Shown here in pieces: positions 43,068 through 50,981 of a stretch of DNA of 64,000 nucleotides. The translations under genes were made by a program, and so were the position numbers. The DNA lies in contig JAHDLO010000026.1 in NCBI GenBank assembly GCA_018432235.1, positions 1-64,000 on the forward strand. The letters run 5' to 3'. Source of the stretch: Clostridiaceae bacterium (GTDB lineage Bacteria; Bacillota; Clostridia; Peptostreptococcales; Natronincolaceae). A model generated the notes under the pieces. The model saw only the letters and a program-made list of their open reading frames with translations. It made no database searches and was not told where the DNA came from. Positions within the stretch are counted from its first letter, which is position 1. Each line of letters starts with the position of its first letter.

Positions 43068-44147
43068 ATGAAGAAAAAGGGCTGGATTAAAAGATTATTT
43101 CCCGGGGGGAATACCTCAAAAGGCTTTTATTCATATTTTGATCACATTATAGATTTAAAGTCCGCCAATAGGCTATTCTTAATCAAGGGAGGGCCAGGGG
43201 TTGGCAAGTCTCATCTTATGAAGAAAATTGGGCATCTTATGGTGGCTGAGGGCTATGATGTTGAGTTCCATCACTGCTCAGCAGACCCCGACAGTGTAGA
43301 CGCAGCCTATATACCAGAGCTGAAGGTGGCGCTAATCGATGGTACCGCGCCTCATGTCATTGATCCTAAATATCCCGGTGCTATAGATGAAATCATAAAC
43401 CTAGGGGAATGCTGGATCGAGGATAAAATGGTGGCTAATAGGAGTAAAATCATAAAATCCATTGACGAAAATGGAAATATTTATAAAAGGGTATACAAAT
43501 ACCTGGCAGCAGCAAAGATTATCCATGACGATATAGAATGGGTATATGGTCAAGCTATGGACTTTGAGAAGCTTAACATAGAAGCTAATCAATGGATTGA
43601 AAAGCTTTTGAAGGGGATTAAGGCGAAGAAGAAGGCAGCAAAAATCAGGCACCTCTTTGGCAGCGCCATCACCTATCAGGGGCATATTAACCATACAGAT
43701 ACTTATATTACCCCACTGAAAAAAATCCACTATATCAAAGGGGCAGCTGGCACAGGAAAGTCCACCTTGCTTCAGCGAATTGCCGATAGGTTATTAGAAA
43801 AGGGCTACGACCTAGAGGTATACCATGAGCCGCTAGAGCCGGATAAGCTGGAAACAGTAATTGCACCAGAGCTAGACTTAGCAATATCTATAAACAGCAG
43901 CTATGATCATTGTCTAGCGTTAGACTTAGATAAATACTTAAATATGGCAGTCCTTGAAAAATACAAGGATGAGCTGATGGAAAGTGATCGGGTGTATACC
44001 TATCTTATGGATAACGTTCTCTGTAATCTAAAGAAGACAAAGGTAAACCATGACGAGATAGAAACCTATTATATACCGAATATTGACTTTGGCAAGGTAG
44101 ATGCTATAACGGAGAAAATAGTGGAGCGGATATTGCAGTATAAATAA
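43068..44147 (+). CDS. Twin P-loop ATPase (PRK06851-like)
   Basis: The 359-residue protein has two Walker A motifs, GGPGVGKS (41-48) and GAAGTGKST (225-233). Each half carries a related segment after the loop (EFHHCSADPDSVDAAYIPELKVALIDGTAPH versus EVYHEPLEPDKLETVIAPELDLAISINSSYDH), so the halves look like an internal duplication. This matches clostridial PRK06851-type ATPases of unknown function. ATG 43068 follows GAGGAGGGAAAGG. The gap to the PAP2 gene is 84 bases with no clear terminator, so it may share the fluoride-controlled transcript. Confidence 0.85.
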   Translation: MKKKGWIKRLFPGGNTSKGFYSYFDHIIDLKSANRLFLIKGGPGVGKSHLMKKIGHLMVAEGYDVEFHHCSADPDSVDAAYIPELKVALIDGTAPHVIDPKYPGAIDEIINLGECWIEDKMVANRSKIIKSIDENGNIYKRVYKYLAAAKIIHDDIEWVYGQAMDFEKLNIEANQWIEKLLKGIKAKKKAAKIRHLFGSAITYQGHINHTDTYITPLKKIHYIKGAAGTGKSTLLQRIADRLLEKGYDLEVYHEPLEPDKLETVIAPELDLAISINSSYDHCLALDLDKYLNMAVLEKYKDELMESDRVYTYLMDNVLCNLKKTKVNHDEIETYYIPNIDFGKVDAITEKIVERILQYK

Positions 44148-44201
44148 ACAGTATAAGTCAAGTAAAAGCTTGGACCGTTTGGCTTACATCCTCCAAAACC
44201 C

Positions 44202-44250
44202 ATCACCTCCTCCAACCTATAATAATAGGAAGGAGGAGGTGATTTTATAT
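44202..44250. terminator. Seventeen-base-pair hairpin holding an SD-like sequence
   Basis: ATCACCTCCTCC (44202-44213) pairs with GGAGGAGGTGAT (44232-44243), and CCTAT with ATAGG inside, separated by symmetric AA/AA. TTTT follows. It may end the antiporter-PAP2-ATPase unit. Its right arm is a near-complete Shine-Dalgarno that the stem would hide. Confidence 0.7.
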
Positions 44251-44313
44251 CTTTACATTTATCTTTTAGCGAAGAACTCGCCTATCCCGGGTGCAGGGCC
44301 CTAAAACAGCATC

Positions 44314-45213
44314 CTATTTTCCTGCCTTCTTTATAGGTACATAAATCTCCATGACCATCTTATCATTTTCCCAAGTATGGCAGCGCTCGTCATAAAATTC
44401 AAAGTCCTGCTTAGTGTCGTCAATCTCATAGCCTGAAGCAGAGAACCACTCCTCTAGAATATATTTCCAGGTGCCTTTTATCGATTCAACAAAGTCTGCC
44501 TCCTCAACAGGGGGAGTTGTAAATACAGCGTAGTCGGCTGCAGGAACCTCAAGGGTGTACATAGTATCAAGAGCCTTATGGAAGTCTGTTACCTCTACAC
44601 CCAGAACATATGAGAAATCATCGGTTTCGGTATTGGTATTGATGCACAAACCATACTCTCCATGCTTTTTTACTGGTTGGGTGGCATAAAGGGTTTCTTC
44701 CTTGCCCTCGATATTACAGCTATCCCAAAAGGCTGGGATATCACGGGAATGGGCATTGTTTCTTAGGGTGGTTTTAAATTCATAGCCTACCACCTTAAAG
44801 GCTTCCTTACTGATAATCTTTGGCTGCATAATAATACCTCCTGTTTTATTTTCCTTTAAAGCAACTAAATTAATTGGTTGTGGCGGGGCCACTGGCGCAT
44901 GCATTCTGTAAAAGCTGGGGGCATATCCGAAAATTCGTTTAAAGGCTTTTGTAAAGCCAGCGTGGGTTTCAAAGCCATACATTATAGCAACATCTAGAAT
45001 TCTTTCACCCCTGCTGAGCTCATAAAGGGCATGCTGCAGCTTTCTGCGGGTTACATATTCCATTACGGGTATGCCAACATAGCTATAAAAAAGCTTGTAG
45101 AAATGGTGGGTTGAAAAGCCCGCCAGCTTTGCCAGTGTCTCTACGGTTATTTTTTCCGTGATATGGGCCTCGATGTAATCCAGGCAGTTCTGTATTTGGT
45201 TGATGTAAGTCAT
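44314..45213 (-). CDS. AraC family regulator with GyrI-like effector domain
   Basis: The 299-residue protein has two N-terminal AraC HTH motifs (ITVETLAKLAGFSTHHFYKLFYSYVG and ILDVAIMYGFETHAGFTKAFKRIFGYAPSFYR). After a linker it has a GyrI-like small-molecule domain of about 160 residues (MQPKIISKEAFKVVGYEF...; LEVPAADYAVFTT). This layout resembles Rob/SoxS-type or BmrR-like drug sensors. It is transcribed from its own promoter, and a paralogue lies upstream on the same strand; repeat copy C separates them. Confidence 0.9.
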   Translation of the reverse strand: MTYINQIQNCLDYIEAHITEKITVETLAKLAGFSTHHFYKLFYSYVGIPVMEYVTRRKLQHALYELSRGERILDVAIMYGFETHAGFTKAFKRIFGYAPSFYRMHAPVAPPQPINLVALKENKTGGIIMQPKIISKEAFKVVGYEFKTTLRNNAHSRDIPAFWDSCNIEGKEETLYATQPVKKHGEYGLCINTNTETDDFSYVLGVEVTDFHKALDTMYTLEVPAADYAVFTTPPVEEADFVESIKGTWKYILEEWFSASGYEIDDTKQDFEFYDERCHTWENDKMVMEIYVPIKKAGK

Positions 45214-45309
45214 TTTTAACCTCCTTGCAAGGAATTCCTTATAGATAATATATCAAACTTTACTTTAGTCCGTTTATCCTGCTTTGTTAATTTACGCTAT
45301 TTTGCTCTT

Positions 45310-45343
45310 TTTGAAATAAAAAAAGCCATAGGTTGACTATGGC
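45310..45343 (-). terminator. Minus-strand terminator after the second AraC gene
   Basis: GCCATAG and CTATGGC pair around GTTGA (45325-45343). On the minus strand the stem is followed by TTTTTTTATTTC. Confidence 0.85.
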
Positions 45344-45426
45344 ATTGTTATACATGGAGGATACAGTGGAGCATCATAAGGAATACTTGGCTCCTTAGAA
45401 AAACAAGTGGCGAACCACTTTTGCTT
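45344..45426 (+). repeat. Structured intergenic repeat, copy C (degenerate)
   Basis: TTATACA, GGAGGATACAG, TTGGCTCCTTAG and the 3' hairpin survive, while the G-run/C-run hairpin segment is deleted. The 3' stem has lost one base but still pairs as AAGTGG-CGAA-CCACTT. It lies between the two minus-strand AraC genes, so its orientation is opposite to theirs. Confidence 0.75.
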
Positions 45427-45441
45427 ACGGATAATTAATAG

Positions 45442-46311
45442 CTATTTTTTCCTAACCGGTATCCATATTTCGCTTTTATAGTTGGAGAGGCTTGTGTCAG
45501 GGCTTTCATTCCAGAGAATCTCAGGTCCACCCGTATGCTCATAGCCCGAGGTGGGGAACCATTGGGCATATATTCCTGCCCAGGTTTCCTGCAATGCCTT
45601 TGGAAATTCTCCTATTGCTGTGAATACGGCCCAGGTAGCGGCCTCAACAGTCAGCACACTGAAATCCTCCGGTGATGTCATGGTTGTGGCTATGCCGATA
45701 TATTGGTCCAGCTCGGTACCCTCAACAGCACGCTCCTCAAAGCTGGCTGAAACGCATAGGATGCCCTTTGGCTCCACATTGCTAAGGGATTTTAGCTTTG
45801 CGATCTTCTCCATTGTAAGGCTTTGCCACATGGCATCCATCTGCGGGTTTACTCCCTCAAAGATCAGTTTAATCCTTTTCTTAATGCCTACGATTTTAAA
45901 CTCTTCCTTTTCTTCGAAACGATAGTTCATTTTATTTCCTCCTTTAATGGTCAATTGGAAGGTCATAGGAGGAAGGGCTTTTAATGAGGCACCGCTTTTT
46001 CTTGCTTCACTGGGGGTTATGCCATGAAAGGCTTGAAACGCCCTAGTAAAGGAATCCGGCGAGTCATATCCGTATTTTAATGCAATATCAATAACCCTTT
46101 TATCATCCTCGCTTAAATCAAAGGCAGCCTGTGCTAAACGTCTGCATCTGATGTACTCCCCCAATGGCATTCCGCTAAGGAAGGAAAACATCCTGCGAAA
46201 GTGATATTCAGAACAACAGGCCAGATGGGCAACTTTTTGAAAGTCAATTTCTCCGGATAAAGTCTCCTCTATATAGGCCATAGCAAGATTTAAATGCTTC
46301 ATTTGATCCAT
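45442..46311 (-). CDS. AraC family regulator with GyrI-like effector domain (paralogue)
   Basis: The 289-residue protein has the same order as its neighbour: AraC HTH pair ([27 protein letters not shown] and [33 protein letters not shown]) then a GyrI-like domain from about residue 128 ([38 protein letters not shown]). The GyrI fold binds amphipathic drugs in related sensors. The two regulators diverge clearly in sequence, so duplication is old. No obvious transporter sits beside it on this strand; chrA is divergent. Confidence 0.9.
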   Translation of the reverse strand: MDQMKHLNLAMAYIEETLSGEIDFQKVAHLACCSEYHFRRMFSFLSGMPLGEYIRCRRLAQAAFDLSEDDKRVIDIALKYGYDSPDSFTRAFQAFHGITPSEARKSGASLKALPPMTFQLTIKGGNKMNYRFEEKEEFKIVGIKKRIKLIFEGVNPQMDAMWQSLTMEKIAKLKSLSNVEPKGILCVSASFEERAVEGTELDQYIGIATTMTSPEDFSVLTVEAATWAVFTAIGEFPKALQETWAGIYAQWFPTSGYEHTGGPEILWNESPDTSLSNYKSEIWIPVRKK

Positions 46312-46620
46312 TTCTACACCTCTTCTTGTTCTTTTCTATAGTTATTACAGAAGGAAAAAAACTAAACCCTGCAATATAAGTGGCGAATGTACAGGCTAAG
46401 GCTATGATAACATAAAAAATACCACTTTACTAAGTATTAACATAACTTTGATGATATTTGCTTAAATTCCTATTGTAATTATCTTAAATAGTAGATATAA
46501 TTTAATATAATATATCGATATCGATATGCGATATTGAATGATTTTAAAAATAAATGTTGATTGATGAATTTAGTGGATATCATTTAAAAAAGCATGTAGT
46601 TAAAAGGAGGGAGCGTCTTT
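46312..46620. promoter_or_regulatory. Divergent araC/chrA region with a 16-bp palindrome
   Basis: ATATCGATATCGATAT (46512-46527) is a perfect palindrome just after a TATAAT-like stretch (46498-46510), about 95 bases upstream of chrA. It may be an operator. The remainder is AT-rich with no gene. Confidence 0.5.
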
Positions 46621-47820
46621 ATGAGGAGGAGTATCGATGTCAACCAACAGAGAGCGGTTACCTATAGTAGCTTTCTGAAGGATGTTTTTATATGTTCTCT
46701 GGGGGCCTATGGCGGTCCGGAGGCTCATTACGGGGTTTTTACTGATCAATTAGTGATAAAAAAGAACTATATCAGTGAGGAGGAGCTGGTGGAGCTAATT
46801 GCCCTCTGCAGCATTCTTCCTGGACCCACCAGTACACAAACCATTGTTGCTATAGGATATAAAAAAGGGGGACCATTACTGGCATTATTAACTATGCTGG
46901 TGTGGGCTCTACCTGTTCTACTTTTAATGACCCTACTTTCATTCTTATATCAGTTCCTTGAGAGCAGAAATATTTCACAGGAGGGACTTCGTTACATCGG
47001 TCCTATGGCGGTGGGCTTCATCATCGTGGCAGCTTATAGAATAGGAAGAAAGGTTGTAACTGATAAAGTTACCGTAGCTTTATTGTTCTTTGGTGGGATA
47101 ACCACCTATTTCATACGTGAGGCTTGGGTTTTTCCTGCTGTTTTAATCGTTGGGGGTATAGTCAGCGTCCTTACTACCAAGGAGAAGGCTTTATGGCATA
47201 CTGTAAAATTAAACCCTCCCTGGAAATATATTACTGCATTTGTCGTTCTGGCGATAGGCAGTATGCTTATTGCAGCAGTCTGGGACAATAGAATAATTAA
47301 TATTTTTGAAGCCTTCTACCGTTATGGGTACTTGGTTTTTGGCGGAGGACAGGTGGTGGTGCCTGTAATGCATAGTGAGCTGGTGCAGGTGAATCAATAT
47401 ATGACCAATCAGGAATTTTTAACGGGATATGGCCTTGTGCAGGGCCTGCCGGGACCAATGTTCAGCTTTAGTGCCTATGCAGGTGGCATGGCTGCCAGGG
47501 ACTACGGTAGCATCAATCAAATTTTAGGCGCTGCAGCAGCAGGCATAGGCATATTTTTACCGGGACTTTTGCTGATCTACTTCATCTATCCGGTTTGGGA
47601 AGGTTTGAAGAGGATTAAGGGCATCAAAGTATCCCTTAAGGGAATCGGTGCAGTAGCTGGGGGCTTAATCTCCGTTTCTGCAATAATATTGATGCAAAGA
47701 AGTGGTATTTCGCTTGACAATTTTTCAATCATGTTAATAACCATGCTGTTATTATTGACTAAGAAAGTACCTGCACCCCTTATCGTGCTTTTTGCTTTAA
47801 TTACAGGCTTTGTTATTTAA
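46621..47820 (+). CDS. chrA: Chromate transporter (ChrA, two-domain form)
   Basis: The 399-residue protein has two homologous chromate-transport domains. The first has SLGAYGGPEAHYGVFTDQLV and ALCSILPGPTSTQTIVAIGYKKGG. The second has YLVFGGGQVVVPVMHSELV and GYGLVQGLPGPMFSFSAYAGG. About ten helices are present. ChrA proteins export chromate or related oxyanions; in anaerobes the real substrate may differ. AAAAGGAGGGAG precedes the ATG. A hairpin terminator follows. Confidence 0.92.
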   Translation: MRRSIDVNQQRAVTYSSFLKDVFICSLGAYGGPEAHYGVFTDQLVIKKNYISEEELVELIALCSILPGPTSTQTIVAIGYKKGGPLLALLTMLVWALPVLLLMTLLSFLYQFLESRNISQEGLRYIGPMAVGFIIVAAYRIGRKVVTDKVTVALLFFGGITTYFIREAWVFPAVLIVGGIVSVLTTKEKALWHTVKLNPPWKYITAFVVLAIGSMLIAAVWDNRIINIFEAFYRYGYLVFGGGQVVVPVMHSELVQVNQYMTNQEFLTGYGLVQGLPGPMFSFSAYAGGMAARDYGSINQILGAAAAGIGIFLPGLLLIYFIYPVWEGLKRIKGIKVSLKGIGAVAGGLISVSAIILMQRSGISLDNFSIMLITMLLLLTKKVPAPLIVLFALITGFVI

Positions 47821-47915
47821 ATAAGCGATCAAAAGCAAGTCTACAGCAAAAGTCTGTCCTTCGAGTCAGGCTTTCTTTATATTTCAAAGTAGAATTCGTT
47901 TTTTCCTATTAATGG

Positions 47916-47952
47916 GGGAGATGTTGTGGGGGCATCTCCCTTTATTAATTTT
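47916..47952 (+). terminator. Rho-independent terminator after chrA
   Basis: GGGAGATG pairs with CATCTCCC, followed by T-rich sequence. Confidence 0.75.
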
Positions 47953-47960
47953 ATATGCAC

Positions 47961-48022
47961 TTGACAGTGGTCGACTACAAATACTATAATTTATATATAC
48001 ATAGAAAGTCGATGCATATATA
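47961..48022 (+). promoter_or_regulatory. padR-SEDS promoter and candidate PadR operator
   Basis: TTGACA (47961-47966) and TATAAT (47985-47990) have an 18-base spacer. TATATATACAT-N9-ATGCATATATA (47992-48022, one mismatch) is a dyad at the transcript start region. It fits repression by the PadR protein encoded next. Confidence 0.7.
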
Positions 48023-48036
48023 AAGGAGGTATTAAA

Positions 48037-48375
48037 ATGAAAATTGATAAGGACCTAATGAAGGGTAGTACCACGATGCTTATACTTAATCTATTAAGCT
48101 CAGGGGATATGTATGGATACGAGATGGTAAAGGAGCTGGAACGGCGTTCCGATAACACCTTTACTTTAAAGGAAGGCACAATGTATCCTATTCTTCATAC
48201 CCTGGAAAGTGAGGGTATGGTGGAATCCTATTGGGAAGACAGCACTTCAGCCCGTAAAAGAAAGTACTATCATATTACTGGCAAGGGAGAAAAGCTTTTG
48301 AGGGAAAAGAAAAGGGAATGGCAGATTTATAGCACTACCATAAATAAGGTGATGGGAGGTGCTTGCTTTGAGTAG
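48037..48375 (+). CDS. PadR family transcriptional regulator
   Basis: The 112-residue protein is a short PadR-s2 winged helix: MLILNLLSSGDMYGYEMVKELERRSDNTFTLKEGTMYPILHTLESEGMVESYW, then RKRKYYHITGKGEKLL. It lacks a large C-terminal domain. Its stop overlaps the following SEDS gene, whose N-terminal HAAS domain is the usual partner of such PadR proteins. AAAGGAGG precedes the ATG. Confidence 0.92.
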   Translation: MKIDKDLMKGSTTMLILNLLSSGDMYGYEMVKELERRSDNTFTLKEGTMYPILHTLESEGMVESYWEDSTSARKRKYYHITGKGEKLLREKKREWQIYSTTINKVMGGACFE

Positions 48376-49729
48376 ATATATCGATGATTTTTTAGACTCG
48401 GTATCTAAGGAGATTAAATGCAAAAATGTGCTTCCTGATATTTCAAGGGAGCTGAAGGGACATATTTATGATCTGATGGAGGGCTACATATCTGAAGGCA
48501 TGAGTGAAGCCGAAGCTGAGGGAAAAGCCGTAGAGGAGATGGGGGACCCGATAGAAATCGGCAAGGCCTTGAATAAAACCCATAGTCCTAAAACTGAATG
48601 GTCAATAATTGCATTAATCAGTGTAATGGTATTGATTGGTTCTGTGGCACTGTACTCACTGGCAATTGATAACGCCTCTATGCTGAGCATTGAACAGCTT
48701 TTTAGGGTATATCCTGCATATATACTAATAGGATTTGGCGTATTTGCTGTTGGTTTCTTTTTTGATTATAAAGGGCTAGAAAAATACGCATTACATTTGT
48801 TTATAGGTACTTTAGTCTTTTTATTTGCAAGCACTAAGCTAGGCTATAGAATAAATGGCGCACCTCGCATTGCAATTGCTGGACTTGAATTATCTCCTGC
48901 TTCTGTGGCAATTGCTTCATTCCTGGTAGCATTTTCAGGTCTCGTAAACAAATGGGCCAAGGGCAGAGTAATTGATATGCTGAAGCTGCTGTTTTTATCC
49001 TTGCTGGCGGTCTTTACATGCTTGAGTCAACCATCGGTTTCGACGGCTCTGCTGCTGATATGGGGCTTCGGGATAATTATTTTATTAGCTATAATGAGCA
49101 AGGATTTTAATGGAAATAGAAGGCTTTATCTACTTTCACTAACAGGTGCAGGTTTATTGTCGATTATTTTATTTATAATTAATATCATGCAGAATCATTT
49201 TATGCGGGCACGATTATTTATCTTCTTAAATCCTGGTCAGGACCCAAATGGAAATGGTTATATCAATACGGTGATAAACAAAATGCTCTCTGGAGCAAAT
49301 ATGCTGGGTAAGGGGGAGGATATGTACTTCATCCATGAGGGAGCCTCAAGAATGGCCTTGCCTGAAGCAAGCACTGATTTTATATTCACATACATTATTT
49401 CCGCCTTTGGTTGGCTGGCAGGGATTATAACCATTGCAGTCATTGTATTGGCTATCGTACGAATGTTTTTGCTGGTTTTAAAAATCAAGGAGAGCTATGG
49501 TAGGTATTTATCCACTTCAATAGTTTCGGTCTTCGCTCTGCAGGCTTTAGCCAATATATTAATGAATTTGGGAATGTTCCCGATAGCTGGCTTTCATCTG
49601 CCCTTTATATCCTATGGCGGCACGAATTTTGTGATAAATATGGGCCTAATGGGATTGCTGCTGGGGGTATATCGCAGGAAGGACCTGTGCATAGCCTCTA
49701 AGGGAATGCCACATGGTATAAGCGATTAA
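48368..49729 (+). CDS. HAAS-domain/SEDS (FtsW-RodA-SpoVE family) fusion protein
   Basis: The 453-residue protein starts with about 75 residues of an alpha-helical HAAS-like (permease prefix) domain (SRYIDDFLDSVSKEIKC... EMGDPIEIGKALNKTH). A SEDS polytopic domain follows with about ten helices. LPEASTDFIFTYIISAFGW holds the acidic residues needed for glycan polymerisation in RodA/FtsW, and GFHLPFISYGGTNFVINMGLMGLLLGVYRR is the C-terminal signature. The start is TTG 48368, eight bases from GGGAGG; GTG 48359 lies inside that site. The overlap with padR implies cotranscription. Confidence 0.88.
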   Translation: MSRYIDDFLDSVSKEIKCKNVLPDISRELKGHIYDLMEGYISEGMSEAEAEGKAVEEMGDPIEIGKALNKTHSPKTEWSIIALISVMVLIGSVALYSLAIDNASMLSIEQLFRVYPAYILIGFGVFAVGFFFDYKGLEKYALHLFIGTLVFLFASTKLGYRINGAPRIAIAGLELSPASVAIASFLVAFSGLVNKWAKGRVIDMLKLLFLSLLAVFTCLSQPSVSTALLLIWGFGIIILLAIMSKDFNGNRRLYLLSLTGAGLLSIILFIINIMQNHFMRARLFIFLNPGQDPNGNGYINTVINKMLSGANMLGKGEDMYFIHEGASRMALPEASTDFIFTYIISAFGWLAGIITIAVIVLAIVRMFLLVLKIKESYGRYLSTSIVSVFALQALANILMNLGMFPIAGFHLPFISYGGTNFVINMGLMGLLLGVYRRKDLCIASKGMPHGISD

Positions 49730-49823
49730 AAAAACAAATGAGGTATAGTGTCAGAGGCAAAGAAATAAACAGCAAAACATGGTATAATTTTATCAATAAT
49801 ATGATGAAGAGGGGATAGCGGAA

Positions 49824-50816
49824 ATGATAAAAATACCTAAGTTTATTTCTTTAGCAAATCTGCCGACAAAAATTGAAAAGCTAAAGGCCTCCCAACTGCC
49901 GGAGGGGATTAAGCTCTATATTAAGAGGGATGACCAGACGGGAATGGAGGTCTCCGGCAATAAAATCAGAAAGCTGGAATTCGTAGTTCAGGATGCCATA
50001 GACAAAGGCTGTGATACCCTTATAACCTGTGGTGGACTTCAATCAAATCACGCTAGAGCAACGGCTGCTGTGGCGGCTAAGCTGGGATTGAGGTCAGTTT
50101 TGGTGCTTAGGGGCAATGGTTCAGAGGAGCCGGAGGGCAACTATTTCCTTGGACTGCTGTTGGGGGCGGAGGTTAGACTGATATCTACTGAGGATTATAA
50201 GAACAGAAGAGGGGAAATAATGGAGGAGATTAAGAATGAGCTGTCGGCTAAGGGGTTAAAGCCATATATTATACCTGAGGGTGCCTCCGACGGTATTGGC
50301 GCCTTTGGATACTTCAAGGCTATGGAGGAAATCATTCAGCAGGAGGAGGAGCTAAATATACATTTCGATGCAATCGTAGTGACAGTAGGCTCCGGAGGCA
50401 CCTACAGCGGACTATTAATAGCAAATAAGCTTTTAAAGCATGACTGTGAAATCTATGGCATTAACATTTGTGACAATGCAGATTATTTTAAGAATAGAAT
50501 ATATTCAAATATCCAGGAAAGCTTAAGGCATCTGGATACTGATGCTGGCTTTAGTCTTGAGGATATTAATATCATTGATGGCTATGGCGGAGAGGGCTAC
50601 GGTATCAGCAGGTCTGAGGAGCTGGAATTTATTGCTGCCTTTGCAAAGGAGGAAGGCATTATTTTAGACCCTGTTTACACCGGGAAGGCCATGTATGGCT
50701 TGATGGCAGAGCTTAAGGCTGGTAGATTGCAGCATAAAAATATCCTTTTTATACATACCGGCGGTCTATATGGTCTGTTTCCGAAGGCAGAGCTTTTTTC
50801 GGGGTTGAAAAAATAA
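49824..50816 (+). CDS. PLP-dependent D-cysteine desulfhydrase/ACC deaminase family enzyme
   Basis: The 330-residue fold-type II PLP enzyme has the D-cysteine desulfhydrase signature IKRDDQTGMEVSGNKIRKLEF, in which Lys binds PLP, then GGLQSNHARATAAVAAKLGL and TVGSGGTYSGLLIAN for cofactor phosphate binding. It probably releases sulfide, pyruvate and ammonia from D-cysteine or deaminates related amino acids; 1-aminocyclopropane-1-carboxylate activity cannot be excluded. AAGAGGGGATAG precedes the ATG. A terminator follows at 50838. Confidence 0.88.
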   Translation: MIKIPKFISLANLPTKIEKLKASQLPEGIKLYIKRDDQTGMEVSGNKIRKLEFVVQDAIDKGCDTLITCGGLQSNHARATAAVAAKLGLRSVLVLRGNGSEEPEGNYFLGLLLGAEVRLISTEDYKNRRGEIMEEIKNELSAKGLKPYIIPEGASDGIGAFGYFKAMEEIIQQEEELNIHFDAIVVTVGSGGTYSGLLIANKLLKHDCEIYGINICDNADYFKNRIYSNIQESLRHLDTDAGFSLEDINIIDGYGGEGYGISRSEELEFIAAFAKEEGIILDPVYTGKAMYGLMAELKAGRLQHKNILFIHTGGLYGLFPKAELFSGLKK

Positions 50817-50837
50817 TTAATACGTAGCGCATTTATG

Positions 50838-50870
50838 GAATCCGGGTTTAGCGACCTAGGATTCTTTTTG
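50838..50870 (+). terminator. Rho-independent terminator
   Basis: GAATCC and GGATTC enclose an inner GGGTTT/GACCTA region, followed by five Ts. Confidence 0.8.
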
Positions 50871-50981
50871 TTTATAAATCAGAAGGTATTCGTTTTTTTT
50901 CATTGAATAATAAGATTTATTGATAAAAACCAGTGAATTATTCCGCTGTTAGATTGAGTCTAAATTTCGGAGGTGTTTCGA

